The notes under the pieces are model-generated. The model was given only the letters and a program-made list of their open reading frames with translations, was not told the DNA's origin and did not search any database. Positions 9,344 to 17,403 of a stretch of 64,000 bases of DNA are shown in pieces. Position 1 is the stretch's first letter. Each line of letters begins with the position of its first letter. Source of the stretch: Diaphorobacter sp. HDW4B (GTDB lineage: Bacteria; Pseudomonadota; Gammaproteobacteria; Burkholderiales; Burkholderiaceae_C); contig NZ_CP049905.1 in NCBI RefSeq assembly GCF_011305535.1, positions 1,932,001 to 1,996,000 of the forward strand, in the 5' to 3' direction. The position numbers and the translations under genes were made by a program.

Positions 9344-9660
9344 TAACGCAACATACATGTAGCGAGTCAGCAGTTTGTCCATCTCTGAATGCATGGCCTT
9401 TTTGCTGAGATATGCGGGCATCAGATGAGGGTGCGTGACATAGATACGGTGTTGAATCTCGAAAATTTCGGCCAACGCACATCCGATTTTTAGGATGTTC
9501 TCGCTTCTTGGCTGATAGTCGGCATCACGAATATCCGAGGCTGCGCCATCCAGAATGTTGGCTGCAAGCTTCAACCGCAAGTTGATTAATTCCAAAGACG
9601 CCATGTTGATCCTTAAAAATCCACGCTACGCAGTGGTATGAAATCGCTCTTCCGCTCACA

Positions 9661-10776
9661 TCAGCGATTGATCCAAATCCGGCCATCTACGCCTTTAGCC
9701 AACTCATCCAACACCTCACGCGTATGCGCCCCGGCCTTGCACGCCAAAGGCGTGTCGTAAGCTACCCCATCAAACCTCGGCGCGGGCGCGGCTTGCAGAA
9801 CGCCGCCTTGCTCGTTGTACACGCCACGCGCTTTCATGTGCGGGTGTTGTGATGCTTCCAGCGGGCTGAGCACCGCGCCAAAGCACACGTCGGTCGATTC
9901 AAATACTTGCTGCCAATGCTCGCGTGGGTGCTGGATGAAGATGGCTTGCAGACGCGCGCGGCGTTTGGGCCAAGCGGCGCGGTCATGTTGGGGAGATGCG
10001 AAATCGGGGTCGCCAGCGAGGCCGAGTGTCTGCAGCAGCAGCGCGTAGAACTGCGGCTCGATGGAGCCGATGGTGATGTGTTTGCCGTCGGCGCAGAGAT
10101 AGGTGTCGTAGAACGGCGCGCTGTCGTACATGCTCTGGCCTCGTTCGTCGGCCACCATGCCGCGTTGGCGGGCGCTGAGAGCGAGGTTGAGCATGTGGGC
10201 CGCGCCGTCGACGATGGCGGCATCGACGACCGTGCCTTTGCCGGTCTGGCGGGCCTGGATGATGCCCGCGAGCAGGCCGGTCATGAGGTAGAGCGCGCCG
10301 CCGCCGATGTCGCCCACCATCGCGAACGAGGAGACCGGGCGGGCGTCGGCCGGGCTGCAGCCCCAGAGCGCGCCTGCGACCGAGGCGTAGTTGTTGTCGT
10401 GTCCGGCGCGTGGCGCGAGCGGGCCGTCCTGACCCCAGCCGGTCATGCGGCCATAGACGAGTTTGGGGTTCACGCGCAGGCATTCTTCGGGGCCGAGACC
10501 CAGGCGCTCCATCACGCCGGGACGCATGCCTTCGATGAGCACGTCGGCGCTGGCGACGAGGGCGAGCACAAGTTGCTTGCCCGCCTCGCTCTTCAAATCG
10601 GCAAACACCGAGCGCTTGCCGCGATTGAGCAACGTGCCGGTGGGGCCGGTGTTTTCGGCTTCGCGCACGACGGAAATCACATCCGCCCCCAGATCGGCCA
10701 GATGCATGGCGCAGAACGGGCCGGGGCCGAGGCCGCCGATTTCCAGAACGCGGATGCTGTCGAGTACTTTGCTCAC
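9661..10776 (-). CDS. CaiB/BaiF family protein, alpha-methylacyl-CoA racemase-like
   Basis: Class III CoA-transferase fold, 371 residues. Two features match alpha-methylacyl-CoA racemases better than CoA transferases. AGHDNNYASVAGALW lines up with the GHDxNY motif that carries the catalytic His, and VGDIGGGALYLMTGLL lines up with the catalytic Asp segment. It would convert 2R- to 2S-methylacyl-CoA so that branched acids can enter beta-oxidation. It is immediately downstream of, and in line with, an IclR regulator gene, 34 bp apart, so they may be one unit. A CoA-transferase role cannot be excluded. Confidence 0.85.
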   Translation of the reverse strand: MSKVLDSIRVLEIGGLGPGPFCAMHLADLGADVISVVREAENTGPTGTLLNRGKRSVFADLKSEAGKQLVLALVASADVLIEGMRPGVMERLGLGPEECLRVNPKLVYGRMTGWGQDGPLAPRAGHDNNYASVAGALWGCSPADARPVSSFAMVGDIGGGALYLMTGLLAGIIQARQTGKGTVVDAAIVDGAAHMLNLALSARQRGMVADERGQSMYDSAPFYDTYLCADGKHITIGSIEPQFYALLLQTLGLAGDPDFASPQHDRAAWPKRRARLQAIFIQHPREHWQQVFESTDVCFGAVLSPLEASQHPHMKARGVYNEQGGVLQAAPAPRFDGVAYDTPLACKAGAHTREVLDELAKGVDGRIWINR

Positions 10777-10810
10777 GGTTGTCTCCTTTTTTCTGATCTG
10801 AATGTCCGAT

Positions 10811-11593
10811 TCAGGACAAGCTGGATGCGCCCAGCACGCCTTCGACCGAGCGCACCAGCGTGATGAGGCGCGGGCCGATGTCGGTTTCCAGCTCGCGGCT
10901 CTTGGGGTTGTAGGTGGGAACTGAAGCGGCGATCACCCAGCGCTCGCCGTCGATGGGCAGGGACAGCGGCACAGCAATCGACTGGATTTCGCGGTGCAGG
11001 TCGCCATGGCTGCGGCAGAAGCCGTGGGTGGCCAGATCGTGGCGCGCGTCCTTGAGGCGTTCGCGCAGTTGCTTGGCGCGTTCGGCATCACGCTCGGCCA
11101 GTTGCTTCAGATAGGCTTCGCGTTCGTCTTCGGGCAGGCACAGCAGATAGGCGCGGCCCGTGGCAGTGCGCGAGAGCGACATGCCCACCCCGATCTGCGG
11201 GGTGAACACCTTGTTGTCCATGCCGTTGGCCAGTTCGACCAGCACCAGCTTCTGACCGGAGCCCACGCCGATCTGGATCTGCCCGCCGATGTAATTGGCC
11301 AGCTCCATCATCTGCGGGCGCGCAAACTGCCGCAGATGCATGCGCGCGAGCACAGGCGACGAGAGATTGAGCAGCCCGATGCCGGGCACGAATTTCGACA
11401 AGCGCTCCGAATAGCGCAGCAACCCCAGCTCGCAGAGCGTGTCGGTCAGCCGAAACAAGGTGGGCTTGGGCAGGCCCGTCAGGTCCATGAGCTCCTTGCC
11501 GCTCAGTTCCTGGCGCTTGTTCGAGAAGCACGCCAGGATGGACACGCCTCTGACCAGTGCGCTGACCAACTTGCCGTCTGCATCGGAATTCAT
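10811..11593 (-). CDS. IclR-family transcriptional regulator
   Basis: DNA-binding regulator, 260 residues. The N-terminal winged helix covers roughly residues 8-70 (RGVSILACFSN, LSGKELMDLTGLPKPTLFRL). The IclR effector domain fills the rest (GVGMSLSRTATGRAYL, VIAASVPTYN). IclR proteins sense small aromatic or aliphatic acids and commonly control the neighbouring catabolic genes. Here the obvious targets are the racemase-like gene just downstream and the acyl-CoA island at 1.5-8.4 kb. The effector is unknown. Confidence 0.9.
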   Translation of the reverse strand: MNSDADGKLVSALVRGVSILACFSNKRQELSGKELMDLTGLPKPTLFRLTDTLCELGLLRYSERLSKFVPGIGLLNLSSPVLARMHLRQFARPQMMELANYIGGQIQIGVGSGQKLVLVELANGMDNKVFTPQIGVGMSLSRTATGRAYLLCLPEDEREAYLKQLAERDAERAKQLRERLKDARHDLATHGFCRSHGDLHREIQSIAVPLSLPIDGERWVIAASVPTYNPKSRELETDIGPRLITLVRSVEGVLGASSLS

Positions 11594-11671
11594 GAATGCC
11601 CTTTGATTGTTGTTTGGATGAGACTTCTGTCTCGATTTTCCAAATTCTATTCAAAGTTCAACTGAAAACGG

Positions 11672-11708
11672 GCAAAAGAAAAGCTCCAACGTATCCCAAC
11701 GGTGGAGC
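11672..11708 (-). terminator. Rho-independent terminator of the 25-codon transcription unit
   Basis: Read on the minus strand, GCTCCA and TGGAGC pair (11683-11708; two further CG pairs possible inside) and are followed directly by TTTTCTTTTG. It lies 56 nt beyond the stop of the small ORF and just upstream of the IclR gene. Confidence 0.75.
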
Positions 11709-11763
11709 CTGACTCTTTTTGCTTCTCATGCCGCAAGACACTGCGGCACAGCAAGCGGCGAAT

Positions 11764-11841
11764 TTACTGGTTCGCGATTTCCAGATGAGCTTCGCGAGCT
11801 TCTTGGATGAATTCGATCAACGATTCGATAACGTAACGCAT
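11764..11841 (-). CDS. Very small ORF, 25 residues, function unknown
   Basis: ATG to TAA encodes MRYVIESLIEFIQEAREAH and then LEIANQ, an acidic amphipathic helix by composition. GGGA lies 8 nt before the ATG, a modest ribosome site. I accept it because it sits inside a complete small transcription unit: a promoter at 11928-11956, a leader of about 80 nt and a terminator at 11672-11708. I do not recognise the peptide. The RNA could instead be a regulatory RNA, with the ORF incidental. Confidence 0.5.
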   Translation of the reverse strand: MRYVIESLIEFIQEAREAHLEIANQ

Positions 11842-11905
11842 GGTGGTGTTCCCATGAGATGCCTTTTGGGCAATCGGCGATGTGCATCTCGTACACCGCG
11901 ACTGC

Positions 11906-11992
11906 TAGGGGTTGCCCTATGTGTATAAGTATAAACCGACATAGGGTTTTTACCAAGAAACCCTGAGCCATAGGCTTCGAAAGCCTAGGGTT
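11906..11992 (-). promoter_or_regulatory. Sigma-70-like promoter with centred palindrome and AACCCTA repeats
   Basis: On the minus strand TTGGTA (11951-11956) and TATACT (11928-11933) are 17 bp apart. An 8-bp inverted repeat, CCCTATGT (11915-11922) and ACATAGGG (11939-11946), is centred exactly on the -10 hexamer. AACCC(C)TA recurs three times on the minus strand (11906-11913, 11942-11948, 11986-11992). Upstream of the -35, TAGGCTT-CGA-AAGCCTA (11971-11987) forms another palindrome. This looks like a tightly controlled promoter for the 25-codon unit; the regulator is unknown. Confidence 0.6.
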
Positions 11993-12039
11993 ACTACTTA
12001 TAAATCACCTGAGACCCAAGTGGCACCCCAGAAATCACA

Positions 12040-12072
12040 GCGGCCCTTGCCAGAGAACTGGACAAGGGCCGC
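12040..12072 (-). terminator. Hairpin terminator after the MurA homologue
   Basis: A perfect 10-bp stem, GCGGCCCTTG with CAAGGGCCGC, and a 13-nt loop lie 30 nt past the stop of the murA-like gene. The following minus-strand sequence TGTGATTTCT is only weakly T-rich, so termination may be partial. Confidence 0.6.
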
Positions 12073-12101
12073 CGTCAAAAGCTGGCAGATGGACTGCTGG
12101 C

Positions 12102-13403
12102 TTATTCTTCCTCGGTCCACTCCACCTGCGCGCCCAGGCTGCGCAGGTTTTCCACGAACTGCGGATGGGCGCGGCGGATGGGGGTGGCGTTGCGGATTTC
12201 CGAGCGGCCCTGGATGCTGGCCGCCACCATGAACAGCGCGATCGCCACGCGGATGATGTACGGGCTCTCGACCGTGGCGGGCGCGAGTTTGCTGCCGCCG
12301 AAGGTGATGATGCGGTGCGGGTCGGACGAGAACACGTGCGCGCCGAACTTGGAGAGTTCGCCGGTCCAGCCGAGTGCGCCGTCGTACACCTTGTTCCAGA
12401 ACATGGCGTTGCCCTCGGCCGAGACGCCGAGTGCTATGAAAATAGGCAGCAGGTCGACCGGGAAATAAGGCCAGGGAGCGGCTTCCACCTTGGTCAGCGT
12501 GTTGCTGGTGAACGGCGTCTGCACCTTGAGCGGGCCGTCGCGCCAGGCGCGCGACCAGCCGTCCTTGTGCTCGACATGCACGCCGAACTTGGCAAAGGTG
12601 CGGTCGATCAGCGGGAAGTTGTCGGGTGCGGAGTTCTTCACGATCACGTCGCCGCCGGTGATCGCACCGAGCGCGAGGAAAGTGGTGATTTCGTGAAAAT
12701 CCTCGTCGAAGCGGAATTCACCGCCGCCCAGAGGCGCGCCGCCGATCACGGTGACGCGCGAGGTGCCGATGCCCTTGATCTGCGCTCCCAGCATCTGCAT
12801 GAAGCGGCAGAACTCCTGCACATGCGGCTCGGACGCGGCGTTGTTGAGCGTCGAGGTGCCATCGGCGGCCACGGCGCAAAGCACGAAGTTCTCGGTGGTG
12901 GTGACCGAAGCGTAATCAAGCCAGTGCTTGACGGCCTTGAGCGGGCCGTCGCGGTGGATCAGCAGCGAGCCGAGCGAACGCTCGACCAGGCCGCCGAAGT
13001 TGCGGAACACCTCGACGTGCGGATCGATCTCGCGCACACCGAGCGTACAGCCCTTGACGTTGTCTTCGAGCCGCGCCACGCCAAAACGCGCCAGCAGCGG
13101 CGGCACCAGCATGATGGAGGAGCGCATTTCCTCGGGCAGATGGTGCTTGGCGGGGTCGAAATGGGTGTTCTTGTGGTGCAGCGAGAGCACGCCCGCGTCG
13201 CGGTCCCACTGCACATCGCTGCCGAGCACGCGGTAGATGTCGAGAATCTTGCGCACGTCGGTGATGTCGGGCACGCCGATCAGCTTGAGCGGCTCGGACG
13301 TGAGCAGGGTGGCACAAAGAATGGGGAGCACCGCGTTCTTGTTGGCGGACGGCGTAATGCGCCCGCGCAGCGGCTTGCCGCCGTGCACGATCAGATTGGA
13401 CAT
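12102..13403 (-). CDS. MurA-family UDP-GlcNAc 1-carboxyvinyltransferase (divergent homologue)
   Basis: Enolpyruvyl transferase fold, 433 residues; MurA makes UDP-GlcNAc-enolpyruvate, the first committed step of peptidoglycan synthesis. The substrate Lys-Asn pair (SANKNAVLPIL), a Cys in the mobile loop (VKGCTLGVREID, where typical MurA reads GGCxIGARP), the catalytic Asp region (YFPVDLLP) and a late Arg (YIIRVAIAL) can all be aligned. The loop and surrounding sequence differ clearly from textbook MurA, so this may be a second, specialised copy rather than the housekeeping enzyme. It stands alone, without the usual neighbouring genes, and is flanked by its own terminator. Confidence 0.8.
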   Translation of the reverse strand: MSNLIVHGGKPLRGRITPSANKNAVLPILCATLLTSEPLKLIGVPDITDVRKILDIYRVLGSDVQWDRDAGVLSLHHKNTHFDPAKHHLPEEMRSSIMLVPPLLARFGVARLEDNVKGCTLGVREIDPHVEVFRNFGGLVERSLGSLLIHRDGPLKAVKHWLDYASVTTTENFVLCAVAADGTSTLNNAASEPHVQEFCRFMQMLGAQIKGIGTSRVTVIGGAPLGGGEFRFDEDFHEITTFLALGAITGGDVIVKNSAPDNFPLIDRTFAKFGVHVEHKDGWSRAWRDGPLKVQTPFTSNTLTKVEAAPWPYFPVDLLPIFIALGVSAEGNAMFWNKVYDGALGWTGELSKFGAHVFSSDPHRIITFGGSKLAPATVESPYIIRVAIALFMVAASIQGRSEIRNATPIRRAHPQFVENLRSLGAQVEWTEEE

Positions 13404-13513
13404 GGCAGTGTGGGGGAGAACAACAGTTGGCTGGGATGAATCAAGGACAGGATTGTCGCGCGATTTATTCGCTATCCCTTAACTGTACGCTGTGTGCGCC
13501 GCCCCTGTGGAAA

Positions 13514-13530
13514 CCGGTCTGTTTGACCGG
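13514..13530 (-). terminator. Possible weak terminator after gdx
   Basis: CCGGTC and GACCGG form a 6-bp stem with a 5-nt loop, followed on the minus strand only by TTTCC. It lies 45 nt beyond the gdx stop. It could equally be an inert inverted repeat. Confidence 0.35.
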
Positions 13531-13574
13531 CTTCGCATAGGTCAAAAATTGTGTCCGAATGCGCTGGGTCGCGC

Positions 13575-13892
13575 TCAGTTGGAAGACAGCTTCATCAGCA
13601 CCAGCCCGCTCACGATCAGCACCGCCGCGCCTACACGCATCAACGTGAGCTGTTCGCCAAGGAACATGACGCCCACCACGAACGCACCCACCGCGCCGAT
13701 GCCCGTCCAGATCGTGTAGGCCGTGCCCAGCGGCAGGCTGCGCATCGCCACAGACAGCAGGCCGAAGCTGGCGATCATGGTGGTGATGGTGATGACGCTC
13801 GGCCACAGCCGCGTGAAGCCGTGCGATTGCTTCATGGAAAACGCCCAGACGATTTCGAGCAGACCAGCAAGCAGAAGAAAAACCCAGGCCAT
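13575..13892 (-). CDS. gdx: Guanidinium exporter Gdx (SugE-type small multidrug resistance protein)
   Basis: Inner-membrane proton-coupled antiporter of the SMR family, 105 residues with four transmembrane helices. The opening MAWVFLLLAGLLEIVWA carries the membrane Glu that binds guanidinium. GFTRLWPSVITI and LPLGTAYTIWTGIGAVG are the SugE/Gdx hallmarks that separate it from EmrE-type drug exporters. I start at Met 33 of the longest frame because AAGGAG lies 7 nt upstream. The 32 extra codons overlap a guanidine-II riboswitch, which independently supports guanidinium as the substrate. Confidence 0.93.
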   Translation of the reverse strand: MAWVFLLLAGLLEIVWAFSMKQSHGFTRLWPSVITITTMIASFGLLSVAMRSLPLGTAYTIWTGIGAVGAFVVGVMFLGEQLTLMRVGAAVLIVSGLVLMKLSSN

Positions 13893-13898
13893 GATGAA

Positions 13899-13980
13899 CT
13901 CCTTGTTTGAAAAGGGTTTGGCCGGGTCGTCCCGGAATGGCGAATGAACCACCGCCGTTGGCGATGCAAGGTCGTCCTTG
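13899..13980 (-). promoter_or_regulatory. Guanidine-II (mini-ykkC) riboswitch
   Basis: The gdx leader contains two hairpins, each capped by an ACGA loop. The first is CAAGG-ACGA-CCTTG (13967-13980) and the second CCGGG-ACGA-CCCGG (13922-13935), separated by 31 nt. The AAGGAG ribosome site follows at 13899-13904. Two ACGR-loop hairpins upstream of an SMR gene define the mini-ykkC/guanidine-II class, which turns expression on when free guanidinium binds at the paired loops. No covariance search was possible, but the match to the consensus and the gene context are both exact in kind. Confidence 0.9.
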
Positions 13981-14114
13981 AAGGGCATCGCGAAGGCCGC
14001 GCGCCGTTCATTCGTTGAACTGGGGTGAATCTTAAATCAGCACACTGATTTTGGCTGGTCTTGCCGAATCGGCCCGGCGTTTCATGGGTGGTTGCGGCGC
14101 AACACCGCCCATCG

Positions 14115-14933
14115 TCAACAGGATGCGTGCTCGCGCAGAAAGTCAGCAATATGACCGACCACCAGCGCCTCGTTCTCGCGATACGGCACATGGCCCAGCC
14201 CCTGGAGCAGCATCATGCGCGATGGCTCGCCACCACTCAGCCCCGCGATGACCTCGGGCTGCACAGCAGAACCGTATTCATCCAACTCGCCATGCAGCGC
14301 GAGCGTGGGGCTGCGCAAAAGCGGCAGTTGCTCGCGGATGGACCAGTCCGCAAAGTCGGGGTGCAGCCAGCTTTCGATCCACGCATCCAGCACCCAGCGC
14401 GTCTTGTCGCCGTGGTAGCGCGCGAGGCGCCCGAACTGCGTGGCGTCGGAATACACGCTCTGCGCCTCGCGAATGCCCTGCTTGGTGCATTCCTCGACAA
14501 ACGCCTGCGCGCCGATGGTAATGAGTGCATCGCAATCTTGCGGCGCAGACGTCGCCGAACACACCGCCATGCCGCCGCCCACGCTGTGGCCAAGTGCAAC
14601 GAAGCGCTGGATGCCAAGTTGCTCGCGCAGCTTGGGGAAATACTTGCTGGCCTCTTCAAAAACGAAATGCAGCGAGGGCTGGTCGGTGCGCGCATCGGAC
14701 TGGCCAAAACCCAGCCGGTCGTAGGCATAGACGGTGCGCCCGGTCGCCGCGCTCAGCGCCTTCGGAAAATCGCGCCACAGGCTCACCGCACCCAACGAGT
14801 CGTGGAACATGACGATGGGTGCGAGCGCGTCGTCCGCCGCAGCGGGCTTCCACTCGCGCACGAAGAGGCGGCCTTGCGGCGTGCTCACCCAGTGGTCGTT
14901 GACCTGAATCTTCTCGTTGATGGTTGCGCTCAT
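14115..14933 (-). CDS. Alpha/beta-fold hydrolase
   Basis: Cytoplasmic serine hydrolase, 272 residues, no signal peptide. The nucleophile elbow GHSVGGGM is near residue 115, the acid Asp lies in HGELDEYG and the His in GLGHVPYREN. The oxyanion-hole region is FHDSLGAVSLW. Broad family (esterases, C-C hydrolases, haloperoxidases); no substrate can be assigned. It stands alone between gdx and the PIN/RlmL pair. Confidence 0.85.
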   Translation of the reverse strand: MSATINEKIQVNDHWVSTPQGRLFVREWKPAAADDALAPIVMFHDSLGAVSLWRDFPKALSAATGRTVYAYDRLGFGQSDARTDQPSLHFVFEEASKYFPKLREQLGIQRFVALGHSVGGGMAVCSATSAPQDCDALITIGAQAFVEECTKQGIREAQSVYSDATQFGRLARYHGDKTRWVLDAWIESWLHPDFADWSIREQLPLLRSPTLALHGELDEYGSAVQPEVIAGLSGGEPSRMMLLQGLGHVPYRENEALVVGHIADFLREHASC

Positions 14934-14970
14934 GATCTTGTTGTCTCAATCGGCTGCTTGAACAAGCCCC

Positions 14971-15459
14971 TCAGACCGCCACCTCTTGCTCGGCATATTC
15001 CACGATGTTGCCGACCGTCGCGCCGTAATACTGCGCCACGCGCTTGCGCAGCTTGAGCACGGCTTTGTCCTTGCTCACCAGCAGGGCCTGATGGGCGCTG
15101 GCCAGATCGAGAAAATGCTGGTCGTCCGGATCGGTGCAGGTGAAGCGGATCTTCTGCGCCTCGGGCACGTATTCGACCGCTGCATCGAAGGCCGCCAGCA
15201 CGCCCTCCACGGTCTTGCCGTAGTAGGCCACGCGCGGCGCGATCTGGCTGTATTGCAGCACGCGTTCGAGCTCGATGCGCTGGGCCTGATCGGCAATCCA
15301 GCGCAGCTTGCCTTCGGCCACGAGTTCGCGGATCGGCGGGATGTGCGGATCGTCGAAGATCAGCATGTCCAGCACCACGTTGGTGTCAAGCACGACGGGG
15401 CGCGGATCGGCCCCTTCGTAGTCCTCGTTGCAATGCGGCCAGCGCAGAACAATCCTCAC
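14971..15459 (-). CDS. PIN-domain nuclease-like protein
   Basis: 162 residues, starting at GTG within the rlmL stop (GTGA, 4-nt overlap); the longer reading would lie fully inside rlmL in another frame. PIN fold signs are the acidic [16 protein letters not shown] at the N-terminus, a central Glu-rich helix ([10 protein letters not shown]) and the late [13 protein letters not shown], which together supply the metal-binding Asp/Glu set. It belongs to the stand-alone COG1569-like PIN proteins. No antitoxin gene adjoins it; translational coupling to an rRNA methyltransferase suggests RNA metabolism, which is inference. Confidence 0.85.
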   Translation of the reverse strand: MRIVLRWPHCNEDYEGADPRPVVLDTNVVLDMLIFDDPHIPPIRELVAEGKLRWIADQAQRIELERVLQYSQIAPRVAYYGKTVEGVLAAFDAAVEYVPEAQKIRFTCTDPDDQHFLDLASAHQALLVSKDKAVLKLRKRVAQYYGATVGNIVEYAEQEVAV

Positions 15460-16730
15460 GCGGTGCCACCTTCTTCGGCAGGCTTGCGGGGCTTGACCGC
15501 GCCCTTGATCATGTCGAAGCGGAACAGACGGCACTCGATCGGGCCGTTCCACATGGGCGTGCGGCGCGATTCCTTGAGGCGCATCTTGCTGGGCAGCTTC
15601 ATGTCGGGCGTGAGCATGTAGGCGCTCCAGCCGCTGTAGTTCTTCTTCCAGTGCGAAGCCAACTGGTTGAAGAACTCCACGCCGTCTTCGGTCTGCGCGG
15701 TTTCGCGGCCCACGCGCTCGACCACGTCCATGCGTTCGAGGGCATTTCGACCAGCAGAACCGGCGGCGGCAATGCGCTCGCCATACGGAGGGTTGAGCAG
15801 CATGATGCCGGGCACATCGCTGGGCGGCATGCGCTGCAGCGCGTCACCGCCGCGCAGTTGAATGGTTTCGGCCACACCGGCGCGATCGGCGTTGTTGCCT
15901 GCAAAGTCGACCATGCGGAACGAGATGTCCGAGCCGTAGATGCCGACCGGGCTGTCGGGCAGGATGCGGCTTTCGGCCTCGTCGAGCATCGCGTCCCAGA
16001 CATGCTTCTGGAACGGCACCAGCTTCTCGAACGCAAAGCGCCGCAGAATGCCGGCCGGAATGCGGCGCGCGATCTGCGCGGCCTCGATCACCACCGTGCC
16101 CGAGCCGCAGCAGGGGTCATACAGCGGCTGCGGATTGTCGCCATGCGGGTCCCAGCCGGTCGCGGCGATCATCGCGGCAGCCAGCGTTTCCTTGAGCGGC
16201 GCATCGCCCTTGTCCTCGCGCCAGCCGCGCTTGAACAGCGCCTCGCCCGAGGTGTCGATGTAGATGGTCGCCTCGTCGGTCGTCAGGTGGACGTGCACGC
16301 GCACATCCGGATGGCGCGTTTCCACGCTCGGGCGCTGGTCCTGCTTCTTGGCGCGAAAGCGGTCGGCAATCGCATCCTTCACCCGCAGCGCGGCGAAGTT
16401 CAGGCTGGTCAGCGGGCTGTGCTGCGCCGTCATCTCGATCTTGAAGGTCTCGCGGGTGGAAAACCAGATCTCCCACGCCACATCGCTGGCGGCACGGTAG
16501 AGGTCGTTCTCGCTGCGGTACAGGGTCTGCGAGAGCTGGATCAGCACGCGCTGGGCCAGACGGCTGTGCAGGTTGAGCAGCATGGCATCGCGCCAGGTGC
16601 CGCGCACCATCACGCCGCCACGCCCCACCATCAGGTCGTGACCGCTGAAACCGGTGATGGCATGCACCTCATCGGCCAGAAAGCCCTCGACGCCAGCGGC
16701 GCAGGGCAAAAACAATTGCAAAGGATTCAT
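15456..16730 (-). CDS. rlmL: THUMP-domain rRNA guanine-N2 methyltransferase, RlmL N-terminal type
   Basis: SAM-dependent methyltransferase, 424 residues, matching the N-terminal (m2G2445 of 23S rRNA) half of enterobacterial RlmL. A THUMP domain covers about residues 40-155. [16 protein letters not shown] is the SAM-binding loop near residue 205, and [10 protein letters not shown] is the NPPY catalytic motif of N2-guanine methylases. The fused RlmK half found in E. coli is absent, as in many betaproteobacteria. The stop overlaps the GTG of the PIN gene. Confidence 0.88.
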   Translation of the reverse strand: MNPLQLFLPCAAGVEGFLADEVHAITGFSGHDLMVGRGGVMVRGTWRDAMLLNLHSRLAQRVLIQLSQTLYRSENDLYRAASDVAWEIWFSTRETFKIEMTAQHSPLTSLNFAALRVKDAIADRFRAKKQDQRPSVETRHPDVRVHVHLTTDEATIYIDTSGEALFKRGWREDKGDAPLKETLAAAMIAATGWDPHGDNPQPLYDPCCGSGTVVIEAAQIARRIPAGILRRFAFEKLVPFQKHVWDAMLDEAESRILPDSPVGIYGSDISFRMVDFAGNNADRAGVAETIQLRGGDALQRMPPSDVPGIMLLNPPYGERIAAAGSAGRNALERMDVVERVGRETAQTEDGVEFFNQLASHWKKNYSGWSAYMLTPDMKLPSKMRLKESRRTPMWNGPIECRLFRFDMIKGAVKPRKPAEEGGTA

Positions 16731-16856
16731 ATCTGGGGCGCAAGCATACGCGTTCGCGCTTTTCCCAGCGATTTGCAGGAAGAAAGTTCAAGCGTTGCTC
16801 TACAAATGGGAGCGCCCGGCGCAGGCATCATTGAGGCAGTCAAGGAGCAACCCAAA

Positions 16857-17195
16857 ATGGAAGAAATCAGCTGGAATGACTTCATGAAGGTGGAGCTGCG
16901 CGTGGGCCGCATCGTCTCCGCCGAAGTCTTCAAGGAAGCCCGCAAACCCGCGTACAAGCTGCAAGTGGACTTCGGCCCAGAGCTGGGCATCCGCAAATCC
17001 AGCGCCCAGATCACCACGCTGTACCAGCCCGAAGCGCTCGTCGGCCGACTGGTCGTCGCCGTCGTCAATTTCCCGAAAAAGCAGATCGGCCCACTGATGA
17101 GCGAATGCCTGGTCACCGGTTTTCACAATGCCGACGGCGATGTGGCGCTGTGCGTGCCCGACAAGGATGTGCCGCTCGGCACGCGCCTGCTTTAA
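16857..17195 (+). CDS. CsaA-like tRNA-binding-domain protein
   Basis: 112 residues forming a single tRNA-binding (EMAP/CsaA) OB fold. [20 protein letters not shown] at the start and [16 protein letters not shown] in the middle are the CsaA family marks. AAGGAG 10 nt before the ATG fixes the start inside a much longer open frame. CsaA of Bacillus is described as a dimeric chaperone-like factor; the bacterial role is not settled. Monocistronic. Confidence 0.88.
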   Translation: MEEISWNDFMKVELRVGRIVSAEVFKEARKPAYKLQVDFGPELGIRKSSAQITTLYQPEALVGRLVVAVVNFPKKQIGPLMSECLVTGFHNADGDVALCVPDKDVPLGTRLL

Positions 17196-17403
17196 AGAGA
17201 TTGCGCTATCAATACGAAAGCGCACAGCAAAAGCACAGGGATTCGCGCGCGCTCGCGAAAGGCCGAATTCCCCCGTGAAGACGGCAAACCGCTAAACTTG
17301 CCCTATAGAAATCCACACACAGGATGACCTTGGCGCCAAGGCCATCCCGACAGCATGCGGGCCCCCCAACGCCCGCTTGACACTCGAGCGGCGCACATCA
17401 TCC

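Larger units (their letters stand above)
8387..9604 (-). pseudogene. 128-codon gene split by an insertion sequence
   Basis: The 5' part (9604 down to 9344) encodes MASLELINLRL... through RYMYVAL. The 3' part (8514 down to 8387) encodes AFEFAGQIEQAIEAH... ending in RRLSQN and a TAG stop. Removing bases 8515-9343 and one copy of the duplicated TA joins the halves in frame with no other damage, giving 387 nt and 128 residues. The product is small, mostly helical and acidic, with no signal peptide or recognisable domain. In its present state the ribosome would add WPVHLNS from the insertion sequence and stop. Function unknown; absence of decay suggests a recent hit. Confidence 0.85.

Noticed and set aside
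11726-11971. 81-codon minus-strand frame over the small transcription unit
   Set aside because: Its start lies upstream of the promoter that serves the 25-codon ORF, and it has no ribosome site.
13893-13988. 32-codon N-terminal extension of gdx
   Set aside because: Covers the guanidine-II riboswitch hairpins; family members start at the downstream Met with a good ribosome site.
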